A stretch of DNA of 33,203 nt from an uncultured Candidatus Saccharibacteria bacterium (GCA_938041005.1 CALHZJ010000010.1:1-33203), one strand, 5' to 3'; counted from the stretch's first letter, positions 23,404 to 32,171 are shown. The notes: generated from the sequence alone by a model not told the origin. Translations and numbers: made by a program.

Positions 23404-26055
23404 TTAGGCGGCGGTAGTAGTACTCTTTTTTCGTCGGCGGCGTCGTCTTTTTGATGTGGCTGAAGCTAGCGGTGTAACTGTGTTGATTGCGGTTTCTGTA
23501 GGTGTATTATCATTGCCGCGAATTTGCAGAACAACTTCGCCGTCGTTTGCTGCAGGTTGCGGCTTTTCCGGTTGGCTATTGACCGCTGGAGCGTTGTTTG
23601 CGGGCTGTGGCTGAGGTTTGGCTGGTTGCTTTTTCTGGTTGCGAACAGGCTTTATTGCGGCATCAATTTCCTTCTCGACATCTTCCCTGTTGCGCGAATA
23701 CATGCGACGCGAATGTTCGATAATGTGCGGCGTGTTGTCGGCTTGGCTTGGCGGAAGTTCCAGTGTGCGGGCAGAAAACGCGGGAGTTTTCTCGCCGCCG
23801 ATGACCATATTGACAACGAAATTACGATTGTGCATCTGTAGAAGGTCGATTGCCTCGAAGTTCGGCTCGAATTGCTTGGCAAGAATCGGTGCATCATCAG
23901 CAGAAACTCGGAAAGAAATCATGGTGCCGACGTTGCCAAAAACCGCATCGCGGACCGTGTAGCTCATCTGGGAAATGTACTGGTTGGCAACGGTCAAGTT
24001 AAGGCCATATTTTCGAGCCTCGGATAGAATAGTTGCAAACGAATCGGTGGCGAAGTTCTGGAACTCGTCGACGTAAAGATAGAATGGGCGGCGGTCACGG
24101 ACGTCAGGAATGTCGCTTCGAGACATGGCGGCAAGCTGGATTTTTGTGACCAAAAACGAACCGAGGATGGCGGCATTATCTTCACCGATAAGACCTTTGG
24201 ACAGATTGACAATTAGAATCTTTCCTTCGTCCATAATTTGGCGAATATTGAACGTGGATTTCGGCTGCCCGATGATGTTGCGGATGATTGGATTGGCGGT
24301 GAAAGCCCCGACTTTATTTAAGACTGGCGCAATTGCCTCGGCGACAAACTTGTCATTCCAGCTGGCAAATTCAACATTCCAGAATTGCAAAACCACGGTG
24401 TCTTGGCAATAAGTCAGCGTTTCTTTTCGGAATTCCTTATCTGTTAGCATACGAGTAATGTCAAGCATCGTCGCTTCTGGTCGATCTAGCAAAGCCAAAA
24501 TTGTATACCGCAAAATATACTCAAGCCGTGGTCCCCACGAATCGCCGAAAATACGCTTCAAAACGCCGATGATTTCTGATGAGATGTTGGTTTTTTGGTT
24601 CGGGTTCGTGACTTCCAGGGGGTTGAATCCCAGAGGATACGCAGTGTCGGCTGGATTGAAATAGATCACGTCGTTCAATCGGCTGCCAGGGATAAATTTC
24701 ATGTTGTTGATTGCGAAGTCGCCGTGCGGGTCGATGATGGCATATCCTTGATTATGGAAAATGTCGCTTAAGGCGAAGAGCTCTAATAGTCCACTTTTTC
24801 CGGCGCCCGTTTGCCCGATTATGTAAACGTGGCGTGAGCGGTCATAGCGCAACATGCCGAATTGGTGGCTGATGCCGCGGAAGTTGGTGACGCCAAAGGC
24901 AGAAATTTGGTCATCGTTGACATCTTCGCCGGTTAAGACTGGCAATTTGGATGGCGGTTCTGCGGTTTTGGAGCTTGCCCAAACTATATTTGGCGTTTCA
25001 ACGTTGGTGTGCGGCAAGTGAAAAACTGACGCCAATTCTTCTATGTTTAAGATAAAGCCGTCGCCGATGAACGAACGCTTGCGATATTTATCAATAAATT
25101 CTTTACCAAACATACCCTTGGTGGCGCGAAATCCGTTGAGATTTGTTGAGTTGAACTGCTTAAACGTGCCGACGAGCGCCTGCATGCGAAGCTTAGCATT
25201 TGTCTGACTTTCGCCCATATAAACCAAGCGAATTTTTACCTCGTAGCCGAGCTTGGTTGCCTTCTTCTCTGCTTCAGAAATGCGAGTTTTATCGCGGTCT
25301 GATAGCTCAACGGCTGTCGATTGATTTGCTCCCTGTTCTGGTGGCTGCCAAAGTGCGCCAAGTACACCGATTAGCCACTGCATACTGCCGCCGAATCCTG
25401 GCAAGGAGAACATTCGTCCGTTTTTTATGCTATTTATGTATCGATCTGCGGCGTTTTGCCAATCATCTGGGATTGGTCTGACTAGCACCTGAATCCACAA
25501 TTCTTCACCGGTGGTTTCCAATTTCGCCAGCGTGCCCGTAATGCCCGCCAGCGGGTCGACTTCGAAGTTTTGGAAGGTGCGAATCGGGAGGAATTCATCT
25601 GTGGTTAATGTCAATTCTGTTGAGTAAGCAACTTCGTGGTCGCGCTCGTGCTCGGTATAATCTTCGTCGGCTTGGTGAATTTGAACGGTTGGATATTGAG
25701 AATAAATCTGTCCTTCGACAAAGCTCTGCAGGGTTTTTGGCACCCAAACGTAAAAGCGAATTTGCCCATTGACTGAGGCGATTTCAAAGCTGATGTGCTC
25801 TTGGTGTCCGCCAGATAATCGCAATTCTTTATTATCGCGAAGAATTCCGTGTAGTGAAGCGAATAGTTGCTCGGCAGCAAGTTCTTGCTTGTCGTTGGTG
25901 CGTGGGATTTCCAGAACCAAAAGCACGCTCTCAACTGGGGTGAAATCTTCTATCTTCCGATAATTCCGCCACGTTAAAAACATCAGGACTGCCACGATTG
26001 GCATCCAAACATACCATTGTAATAATGTGCTGATGATCCAAGAAATAATCTGCAT
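23404..26055 (-). CDS. Type IV secretion/conjugation-type ATPase (VirB4/TraG-HerA superfamily)
   Basis: An 883-aa protein. One N-terminal membrane segment (about 8-29) precedes an extended alpha/beta region (40-390). An ATPase follows with Walker A GQTGAGKSG (414-422), AIIDPHGDFA, Walker B RPFYLYVDEFQN, AAMSRSDI and VANQYISQMS. The last 90 residues are Pro/Gln/Asn-rich, ending in SKRRRRRRKK. This architecture is common in CPR genomes, usually alongside type IV pilus or T4SS genes; the expected job is pumping DNA or protein at the membrane. A GATAAT box ends 9 bp before the ATG. No other T4SS gene is present in this window. Confidence 0.85.
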   Translation of the reverse strand: MQIISWIISTLLQWYVWMPIVAVLMFLTWRNYRKIEDFTPVESVLLVLEIPRTNDKQELAAEQLFASLHGILRDNKELRLSGGHQEHISFEIASVNGQIRFYVWVPKTLQSFVEGQIYSQYPTVQIHQADEDYTEHERDHEVAYSTELTLTTDEFLPIRTFQNFEVDPLAGITGTLAKLETTGEELWIQVLVRPIPDDWQNAADRYINSIKNGRMFSLPGFGGSMQWLIGVLGALWQPPEQGANQSTAVELSDRDKTRISEAEKKATKLGYEVKIRLVYMGESQTNAKLRMQALVGTFKQFNSTNLNGFRATKGMFGKEFIDKYRKRSFIGDGFILNIEELASVFHLPHTNVETPNIVWASSKTAEPPSKLPVLTGEDVNDDQISAFGVTNFRGISHQFGMLRYDRSRHVYIIGQTGAGKSGLLELFALSDIFHNQGYAIIDPHGDFAINNMKFIPGSRLNDVIYFNPADTAYPLGFNPLEVTNPNQKTNISSEIIGVLKRIFGDSWGPRLEYILRYTILALLDRPEATMLDITRMLTDKEFRKETLTYCQDTVVLQFWNVEFASWNDKFVAEAIAPVLNKVGAFTANPIIRNIIGQPKSTFNIRQIMDEGKILIVNLSKGLIGEDNAAILGSFLVTKIQLAAMSRSDIPDVRDRRPFYLYVDEFQNFATDSFATILSEARKYGLNLTVANQYISQMSYTVRDAVFGNVGTMISFRVSADDAPILAKQFEPNFEAIDLLQMHNRNFVVNMVIGGEKTPAFSARTLELPPSQADNTPHIIEHSRRMYSRNREDVEKEIDAAIKPVRNQKKQPAKPQPQPANNAPAVNSQPEKPQPAANDGEVVLQIRGNDNTPTETAINTVTPLASATSKRRRRRRKKSTTTAA

Positions 26056-26099
26056 TATGTGTAAATTATCTCACCTCTGAAAGAAGTTTGCAACTTAGC

Positions 26100-27152
26100 T
26101 TAAGCGGCTTCTTCAAAAACGTATGTGGCTTTAGCGACGCGTTTGAATTGTGGCTTTGATTGAAGGTTTAATAGAATAGTAGTTTCCTTGACTTGTCGTT
26201 TGTCGAGGACTTGACGAACGATTTCATCGCGATGAAGCGGAGTTTCGGAATTCTTCAAAATATCGGTAATGATATCTGCTACAGTTCCGCGGCTGTAGCC
26301 CCAGCTAGCGAGCGCGTAAATGCCGCGACCGATTAGAACAAAGCGCTTGTCTTTAATAAGTTCATTGTGAATTGCCTGCGTCGTGACGCTTCGGCGGTTA
26401 AATTCGCTGTCCCGAATTCCCTTGGCGATGTCGGAAAAATGCATCGGCGAGCCGTTGGTGTCCAAAACAACGTAGATTTTATCGCGGATGTTCTTTGGGT
26501 TAACGGCCGGCCATTTGGCTAGTCCCCACTGATCGTTTAAGCTGGCCAATTTTTTACTAACGGTAGCCAAGGCTGCAATGTTTGAAGGATGTTCATAGTC
26601 TAATTTTTTGTGCAATTCTTCCGCAGTAATGGGTTCGCCGTGCTTTTTGATTGTTTTGACAACTTCTTCGACTCGTGCTCTAATTTGCTTTTCGTTGCCA
26701 AGAGTGTCGATCGCTGCTGCTTGGTAATAATCGTCATTCTCTGTAACAATCGTGATATTTTCTGCTAGCTCAGAAATGAACGCCACGCGAGCGCGGTCAA
26801 TTGCAGTAGCTTCTTTACCGAGGAAGTGCGACGCCAAATCCTGCATACGCGCAACTCGTCCCATCTCAGACAAACTCGAAGTAATTTCTTTTTCCATAGC
26901 AATAACCGAAGGAAGTTCTCCCTCGGCGACAGCTGCACGTAGACGCGTTAAGATTGCTTTTTCTAGCTGACGAACGCGCTCGCGAGTAATGCCGAACATA
27001 TCGCCAATTAACTCTAATGTTTCTTTTCGGTCGTACAAACCAAATCGTCGAGAAATAATTTCCTTCTCGCGCTCTTGCGGAATCTTAGAAATAATAGTAT
27101 CGACGACAGAATTTAATTTGGCGCTTTGCTCGGTTTTTGCTGTCTCGCTCAT
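26100..27152 (-). CDS. Sigma-70 region 4 / HARE-HTH transcription factor
   Basis: A 350-aa protein. Residues about 18-75 form a sigma-70 region 4: IPQEREKEIISRRFGL, then ETLELIGDMFGITRERVRQLEKAILTRLR, the -35-recognition helix-turn-helix of primary sigma factors. No region 2 (-10 recognition) is present. The rest has two or more winged-helix units, including a HARE-HTH-like block (EPITAEELHKKLDYEHPSNIAALATVSKKL) and a second (SPMHFSDIAKGIRDSEFNRRSVTTQAIHNELIKD, ending IGRGIYALASWGY). The HARE-HTH domain is shared with the RNA polymerase delta subunit. A regulator that binds RNA polymerase or -35 DNA is likely. The ATG at 27152 is preceded by GAGAGGA 13 nt away, unusually far. Confidence 0.85.
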   Translation of the reverse strand: MSETAKTEQSAKLNSVVDTIISKIPQEREKEIISRRFGLYDRKETLELIGDMFGITRERVRQLEKAILTRLRAAVAEGELPSVIAMEKEITSSLSEMGRVARMQDLASHFLGKEATAIDRARVAFISELAENITIVTENDDYYQAAAIDTLGNEKQIRARVEEVVKTIKKHGEPITAEELHKKLDYEHPSNIAALATVSKKLASLNDQWGLAKWPAVNPKNIRDKIYVVLDTNGSPMHFSDIAKGIRDSEFNRRSVTTQAIHNELIKDKRFVLIGRGIYALASWGYSRGTVADIITDILKNSETPLHRDEIVRQVLDKRQVKETTILLNLQSKPQFKRVAKATYVFEEAA

Positions 27153-27352
27153 GCTACTAGAAACATCCTCTCTGCCTCACCACAGGTTATATTGATTGAA
27201 AATATGTTTTTAATTATACAATTGCATTTGACAAAAGTCAATAGATAAATGCCATAATTGCTGATATAAATTATAGCATTTATTTTACGTTTTTTGCAAT
27301 AGATTATATGAAGAGTTTTTATTATCCGTAATTATTGGATAGTATAAAAACG

Positions 27353-29698
27353 CTATTTCTTTTTAGCGGATGTTTTGGTGGCTTTTCTAACTACGCGTTT
27401 GCGAGTTGGCTTCGTTGTTGTGGTGCTTAATAGCTCCAGAGCTTTTTCGTGAGTAATGGTTTTCGGATCCGTGGCTTTGGGGATTTTGACGTTTTTAGTA
27501 CCGTTGGTGATGTATGGACCGAATCGTCCATTGAGAACCTTAATTCCATCTGGAAATTCGGCGATATTCTTAGCAGCTTCGGCTTCTAATTTGGCGGCGT
27601 AAAGTTCACGCGCCTTTTCTAAAGTAATGCTGTGAGGATCTTCTGGCTTAATTGAAACGAACAATTTGCCGACTTGAATATACGGACCGAATCGTCCAAT
27701 ATTCGCCTTAATATCTTGACCGTCCTCTGTTTGACCGACGACGCGTGGCAACTTGAACATCTCCAGTGCTTGCTCTAAGGTTACCGTTTCAATCTTCGCG
27801 CCCTTTGGCAGCGGCGCAAAACGTGGCTTTTCGTCGCCGTCGGTTTCGCCAAGTTGCAACATTGGACCGAATCGCCCAAATCGCGCGATAATCGGTTTAT
27901 TCGTCTTCGGGTCAATTCCCACTTCGCGATTAGCACCGACTTTACTTCGGTCGATCCCGCCAGATTGCTCGATTAATTTATGGAAAGGTGTGTAAAATCC
28001 GTGCAACATTGTGCTTTTTTCCAGATTAGCACCGGCAATTTTGTCAAATTCCGTCTCAACGTTGGCGGTGAAATCGTAATCGACAATTTGCGTAAAATGG
28101 TCCGTCAGGAAATCGGCAATCAGTTCGCCGCTTGGCGTTGGAATAAGCTTGCCGCGTGTCGAGCCAGTTTTTTCCTGGACAATACTTCGACTAACTTCCT
28201 CGCCGTTATAGTTCAGGACAATCACGTCGCGTGGCTGACCTTCGCTGTCACCCTTTTCAACGTAGCCGCGAGTCTGCACAGTGTCGATAATTGTGGCGTA
28301 TGTGGATGGACGTCCGATTCCAAGCTCCTCCAGTTTCTTGACTAGCGAACCTTCGGTGTAGCGAGCTGGCGGTCGTGTAAATGTTTGACGAGCCGTAATG
28401 TCGTGAGAATTGACTTCATCGCCAGACTGTAACTTCGGTAGAAGCTCATCTTTATTGCCGCCGTAAACGCGCAAAAATCCGTCAAACGTAATAACTTCGC
28501 CCTTTGCCTCAAACTGAGCAGGCTTTTTGCTTTTTGGTAATTTTTCACCCCTAATGTCGATTGTAATAGTCGTCTTTTCTAGCTTCGCTGGCGACATTTG
28601 CGACGCTAAAGTTCGGCGTCGAATCAGGTCGTATAATTTCTGATCATAGCTATTATTAGACGCGGTTTCCAGAGTGATGTCCGTCGGGCGAATGGCTTCG
28701 TGGGCTTCTTGGGCGGACGCGGATTTGGTCTTAAACTTGCGAACCGTTGAGTAATCTGGACCGTAAAGACGCTTGATAAAATCGGTAGCCGCCGCGATGG
28801 CTTGACCGCTCAAATTTACGGAGTCGGTACGCATATAGGTGATTTTTCCGTCTTGGTACAATTTTTGCGCCGAAGCCATGGTTGCTTTGGAACTAAAGCC
28901 AAGTTTAGAGTTGGCTTCCTGCTGCAAGGTTGAAGTGGTAAATGGTGCCGCTGGATTTCTGGTTCCAGGAGTTTTTGAGATATCGCTAACAACAAATTCG
29001 GCGGGTTTCAGACTATTTAAGAACTCGTTCGCCGCTTCTTCTGTATCGAATTTTTGATTAAGCTCAGCCTTGAATTCTCGATTGTCGTGAATAAAAATGG
29101 CAGTAACTTTGAACTGAGAATTGCCCTCAAACTTCATAATTTCTCGTTCGCGCTCGACTAGTAATCGCACCGCTGGACTCTGAACGCGACCAGCCGATTT
29201 TCCGCCCGGAACTTTCTGCCAGACGACTGGACTGAGTTCGAAACCGACTAATCTGTCTAAGATCTGCCTAGCTTGTTGCGCCTGAACCAAATTCATATCC
29301 ACGGTTCGCGGATTCTTAATTGCATTAGTTATGGCATCTTTGGTGATCTCATGAAAGACGATTCGCTTGGTTGTTTCGATTGGAAGATCCAACACCTTAC
29401 ATAAGTGCCAAGCAATAGCCTCTCCTTCGCGGTCTTCATCGGTTGCGAGCCAAACATTTTCCTTGCCAACTGCCTTGACATTTCTCTTTAGCTCAGTGAT
29501 AACTTTCTTTTTTTCAGGATCAACTTCATAGATTGCGAAAAAATCGTTAGCCACGTCAATCGGCGGCGTTCCATCCTTCGTCTTTTTAACAATCGAGCGA
29601 ATATGCCCCACGCTAGATAATACATGAAAATCCTTGCCGAGATATTTCTCGATGGTTTTAGCTTTGGCTGGTGACTCGACGATAACGAGATTTTTCAT
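27353..29698 (-). CDS. topA: DNA topoisomerase I
   Basis: A 781-aa type IA topoisomerase that relaxes negative supercoils. The N-terminal TOPRIM domain starts LVIVESPAKAKTI (E8) and has D87-x-D89-x-E91 in ATDEDREGEA. The active-site tyrosine is Y288 in GKITYMRTDSVNLS. RQILDRLVGFELSPVVW and GIGRPSTYATII also fit. In place of zinc fingers the C-terminus has three repeats with FGRFGPMLQLG, IGRFGPYIQVG and NGRFGPYITNG, then a Lys/Arg/Thr-rich tail. Full length. The ATG at 29698 has TATAAT 8 bases upstream and no Shine-Dalgarno. Confidence 0.97.
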   Translation of the reverse strand: MKNLVIVESPAKAKTIEKYLGKDFHVLSSVGHIRSIVKKTKDGTPPIDVANDFFAIYEVDPEKKKVITELKRNVKAVGKENVWLATDEDREGEAIAWHLCKVLDLPIETTKRIVFHEITKDAITNAIKNPRTVDMNLVQAQQARQILDRLVGFELSPVVWQKVPGGKSAGRVQSPAVRLLVEREREIMKFEGNSQFKVTAIFIHDNREFKAELNQKFDTEEAANEFLNSLKPAEFVVSDISKTPGTRNPAAPFTTSTLQQEANSKLGFSSKATMASAQKLYQDGKITYMRTDSVNLSGQAIAAATDFIKRLYGPDYSTVRKFKTKSASAQEAHEAIRPTDITLETASNNSYDQKLYDLIRRRTLASQMSPAKLEKTTITIDIRGEKLPKSKKPAQFEAKGEVITFDGFLRVYGGNKDELLPKLQSGDEVNSHDITARQTFTRPPARYTEGSLVKKLEELGIGRPSTYATIIDTVQTRGYVEKGDSEGQPRDVIVLNYNGEEVSRSIVQEKTGSTRGKLIPTPSGELIADFLTDHFTQIVDYDFTANVETEFDKIAGANLEKSTMLHGFYTPFHKLIEQSGGIDRSKVGANREVGIDPKTNKPIIARFGRFGPMLQLGETDGDEKPRFAPLPKGAKIETVTLEQALEMFKLPRVVGQTEDGQDIKANIGRFGPYIQVGKLFVSIKPEDPHSITLEKARELYAAKLEAEAAKNIAEFPDGIKVLNGRFGPYITNGTKNVKIPKATDPKTITHEKALELLSTTTTKPTRKRVVRKATKTSAKKK

Positions 29699-29706
29699 AA
29701 CTTTAT

Positions 29707-29748
29707 ATTATAACAAATCACTATTTGGCTACAACTATTTGGCTACAA
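29707..29748 (-). promoter_or_regulatory. topA promoter with a duplicated -35 segment
   Basis: On the - strand, TATAAT (29712-29707) lies 8 bases before the ATG. Upstream, the 14-mer CTATTTGGCTACAA (+ strand) occurs twice in exact tandem (29721-29734, 29735-29748). Each copy holds TTGTAG on the - strand; the nearer copy is at 16 bp from the -10. Confidence 0.5.
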
Positions 29749-29763
29749 CCGCAAAGTTAATTA

Positions 29764-30459
29764 TTACGAGCGACCACTGAGACGACCGAGCATTGCCATT
29801 GATACAAGACTACGATCAACATATGCTATTTGGCGTGGTTTTTCTTTTTCCGCGTCGCTGTTAATTGCTCGTTTTATGTAGGTGCATGTTGCGTGCGCAG
29901 CGAACGGAAGCGAAGCGGCGAATGCTCCAGCTCCCAGTTTGCGTAGAATCTCGGCAGGCTTTGGGCTGTCGGTTCGTTTGTCGGCTAATTCGGCGGCGGC
30001 ATAAGTGACTAAGGCTGCCGTTCCCATAGCTAGCCCCACCTTCCCTGATTTGGTCGGTCGAGTTTCAGCTTTCTCCTTGCTGCGTAAATTAGCGATTCCC
30101 GTAGCTATAGCGTTTATCGAGTTTAGTACCACAACAGTGCCAAGAACATGCTTTGGAGCCAACTCTTTTTTATTCATTTCATAGAGGATTTTTGCCATAA
30201 CTATTTTGTCCGTTGTGGCATCTAAGGCTGCTCCAAAATTGCTAGTCTGTCCTGTCATGCGTGCTACTTTGCCGTCCAAGACGTCAGCTAATCGCCCGAC
30301 CGCGCATTCCACCAACCCTTCAGCCGTATCGATTTTCTCAGATCCGCGTATCGCTAAAGCGGCGCCAGTCATGCTTATAAAATTAGGAATGGTAAAAACG
30401 TCTTTGGCGACTTTACTGACGGTAGGAGATGTTTCTCGGCCTTTTTTCATATTCCGCAT
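29764..30459 (-). CDS. CDP-alcohol phosphatidyltransferase family protein
   Basis: A 231-aa membrane enzyme of the PgsA/CLS class that transfers a phosphatidyl group from CDP-diacylglycerol to an alcohol. The complete signature D-x2-DG-x2-AR-x8-G-x3-D-x3-D is present, from DVLDGKVAR to DATTD (about residues 59-84), preceded by IPNFISMTGAALAI. Later hydrophobic segments (LGTVVVLNSINAIATGI, VGLAMGTAALVTYAAAEL) are short and Ala-rich. The substrate cannot be told from sequence. ATG 30448 (MKKGRETS) is an alternative start 9 bases downstream. It lies 29 bp behind dprA and 65 bp before topA in one - strand run. Confidence 0.85.
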   Translation of the reverse strand: MRNMKKGRETSPTVSKVAKDVFTIPNFISMTGAALAIRGSEKIDTAEGLVECAVGRLADVLDGKVARMTGQTSNFGAALDATTDKIVMAKILYEMNKKELAPKHVLGTVVVLNSINAIATGIANLRSKEKAETRPTKSGKVGLAMGTAALVTYAAAELADKRTDSPKPAEILRKLGAGAFAASLPFAAHATCTYIKRAINSDAEKEKPRQIAYVDRSLVSMAMLGRLSGRS

Positions 30460-30488
30460 AATAACATCAATTTGTCAAAATAGCAATA

Positions 30489-31358
30489 TTATCGTAATGT
30501 CCAGTTATTCGCCCCGAGAGGCTTAATCACTCCGTTGATTTCTAGCATTGTGAGTGCTGTGGCGAAGTCTGACGCGGATAGGCCGGATTTTTGTTGGATT
30601 TCATCGCCGTCACGAAGCCCTTCTGAGATGAGTTTTATGATGATACCCTCTTCAATTGTTGTGCTGACTACCAATTCCTGTCCGTTATCTTTTTGCAATT
30701 TTTCTGGCGCTATGACCGATAGTATATCTTCCGCCTCGGTGGCTAGATAGGCGCCTTGCTTTAGTAGAGTGTTGCATCCTGCTGATAGAGGACTGGTTAT
30801 ATTGCCCGGAACTACAAACAAATCTCTTCCCTGATTTAATGCATGAGATGCGGTGTTTAGTGTACCACTTCGCTCGGCGGCTTCGGTGATAATAATCCCA
30901 TCAGCTAGCCCACTCACTAGTCGATTTCGCTCCAGAAAACTCCAGCGGTTAACTATTTTATTATCGCCCTTCATCCATTCCGAAATGACCGCTCCGCCCT
31001 GCTTTATGATGTCCATGGCTAGTTGATAATTGGTCCGCGGTGAAATATCAGGAAGCTCATTTGGGACGACCGCCACAACCGTGCCACCAGCTTCGATGGC
31101 AGCTTTTTGGGCAATACAATCCACGCCTAACGCCAGCCCACTCACGATTACACATCCGGCTTTTGCCAGATCTGTTGCTAATCGCTCGGTCACTTCTTTT
31201 CCGTAGGCAGACGGCTTACGGGACCCGACGATTGATACGACTGGCGCATTTGTTTCCGGCAACTTTCCCATATAACATAAGCTTTTTGGTGGATTGGCAA
31301 TATGTGCTAATCTCTGGGAGAAAATATGCTCATCTGGTGTAATTCTATTGATTTCCAT
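30489..31358 (-). CDS. dprA: DNA processing protein DprA (Smf)
   Basis: A 289-aa protein that binds incoming single-stranded DNA and loads RecA during natural transformation. Rossmann-type core: VVSIVGSRKPSAYG, CVIVSGLALGVDCIAQ, GGTVVAVVPNELP, FLERNRLVSGLADGIIITEA, RSGTLNTASHALNQGRDLFVVPG. A C-terminal winged helix (about 225-285) contains DEIQQKSGLSASDFATAL. The ATG at 31358 starts MEINRITPDEHIF; a GTG at 31385 would add nine unconserved residues and run into the -35 of the divergent RNA promoter, so it is rejected. Fits the competence biology reported for CPR bacteria. Confidence 0.94.
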   Translation of the reverse strand: MEINRITPDEHIFSQRLAHIANPPKSLCYMGKLPETNAPVVSIVGSRKPSAYGKEVTERLATDLAKAGCVIVSGLALGVDCIAQKAAIEAGGTVVAVVPNELPDISPRTNYQLAMDIIKQGGAVISEWMKGDNKIVNRWSFLERNRLVSGLADGIIITEAAERSGTLNTASHALNQGRDLFVVPGNITSPLSAGCNTLLKQGAYLATEAEDILSVIAPEKLQKDNGQELVVSTTIEEGIIIKLISEGLRDGDEIQQKSGLSASDFATALTMLEINGVIKPLGANNWTLR

Positions 31359-31378
31359 AAAAAATGTGGTAAAAAGTA

Positions 31379-31407
31379 TTGACACTTTGTCAAATGTTTG
31401 CTATAAT
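31379..31407 (+). promoter_or_regulatory. Consensus promoter TTGACA-17-TATAAT for the intergenic RNA
   Basis: TTGACA (31379-31384) and TATAAT (31402-31407) are both perfect, 17 bp apart: the strongest promoter by consensus in the window. The -35 is one arm of a perfect inverted repeat TTGACACTTTGTCAA (31379-31393), whose other arm gives TTGACA on the - strand, facing dprA. Confidence 0.85.
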
Positions 31408-31413
31408 CAAGGA

Positions 31414-31726
31414 CGATTGGTTAAGTAATCATTAACCAAACGCACCTTATACCCCCTATTCTAACTATATGTTAGGTTGCGCGCAATGGCATTAAGTATT
31501 CTTACCCTCCACTTTTTGCGGTTCAACGTTACGCGCATACTAACCCCTTTAACTGCCCTTTTTCAAAGGCGACCTCTGTTAATGTGAGTACAAAGTTGTA
31601 TTGATAATCATCAGGCGCGGACTTTTGGAGTTTTAGTCGCGACGCTTCACTGATACGGTAGCTCGGGTGGGTTGAAGGGTAAAAAAGCGTCAGGTGATGC
31701 CCACCCTTACCTGGCGCTTTTTTGTT
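31414..31726 (+). ncRNA. Candidate structured non-coding RNA of unknown family (~310 nt)
   Basis: It runs from the predicted start to the terminator. Hairpins visible by eye: TTGGTTAA/TTAACCAA (31417-31439), CTAAC/GTTAG (31461-31475), TGCGCG pairing with CGCGCA across about 60 nt, and CGC-GACT/AGTC-GCG (31616-31641). GGGTGGG (31665-31671) is fully complementary to CCCACCC (31700-31706) in the terminator loop, so a pseudoknot or an alternative anti-terminator form is possible. No tmRNA, RNase P, SRP or 6S hallmark is seen. The only forward ORF is a 33-codon frame at 31486-31587 (MALSILTLHF...) with a poor ribosome site; a leader peptide remains an alternative. Confidence 0.6.
31687..31723 (+). 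terminator. Bidirectional terminator between the RNA gene and fur
   Basis: GCGTCAGGT pairs with ACCTGGCGC (one G-T) around a 13-nt loop, with A6 before and T6 after the stem, so it can end both the + strand RNA and the - strand fur transcript. Confidence 0.9.
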
Positions 31727-31734
31727 GGGAAAAA

Positions 31735-32148
31735 TTATTTATTTTCTATAATATGTCGGCACTTTTCGCAAATACCTTCCAACTCAAAGTGGTGTTTTGT
31801 GACTATGAAATTATGTTTTTTACCGATGAGATCTATGAGTTTTTCGAGTTCTTGCGATTGTATGGGTTCGGCATTTTGACAATTGATGCAGTAGAGATGG
31901 TGATGATGTGGTATAAAAGGTTCTGCTAACTCGTAATAATTCTTCCAGCCAATAGTTATAGTGTTTACAATGTTCAGATTATCGAACATTAGTAGCGTGC
32001 GGTAAATGCTGGTACGGTTAATGTTTTTGCAGTTTTTCGCAATATCGCCGACTGCAAGAGGTACATCTGAATTTCGCAGGATATCAAATACTTGCTGGCG
32101 TGGTTTTGTCAGGCGAAGATTGTGGTGTTCAAATATTTCATTTAGCAT
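31735..32148 (-). CDS. Fur/Zur-family metal-dependent repressor
   Basis: A 137-aa regulator. The N-terminal winged helix (LRLTKPRQQVFDILRNSDVPLAVGDIAKNC, NRTSIYRTLLMFDNLNIV) is followed by a dimerisation domain with metal ligands: PHHHHLYCINCQ, then a second Cys pair ICEKC. The two CxxC pairs indicate a structural zinc site. The family is secure; Fur versus Zur cannot be settled from sequence. A permease and TIGR03943 pair upstream on the same strand, sometimes found with Zur, tilts toward zinc. An inverted repeat lies over its likely promoter. Confidence 0.9.
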   Translation of the reverse strand: MLNEIFEHHNLRLTKPRQQVFDILRNSDVPLAVGDIAKNCKNINRTSIYRTLLMFDNLNIVNTITIGWKNYYELAEPFIPHHHHLYCINCQNAEPIQSQELEKLIDLIGKKHNFIVTKHHFELEGICEKCRHIIENK

Positions 32149-32171
32149 AGTGCTATCAGTAGTTTATAACT

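Noticed and set aside
31414..31726. Identification of the intergenic RNA as tmRNA, RNase P RNA, SRP RNA or 6S RNA
   Set aside because: No tRNA-like ends, no GAGGAAAGTC-type P4 core, no SRP GGAA domain, and no long closing stem could be found on either strand.
31672..31929. Plus-strand open frame across the terminator and fur
   Set aside because: It runs antisense through fur and begins within a terminator hairpin.
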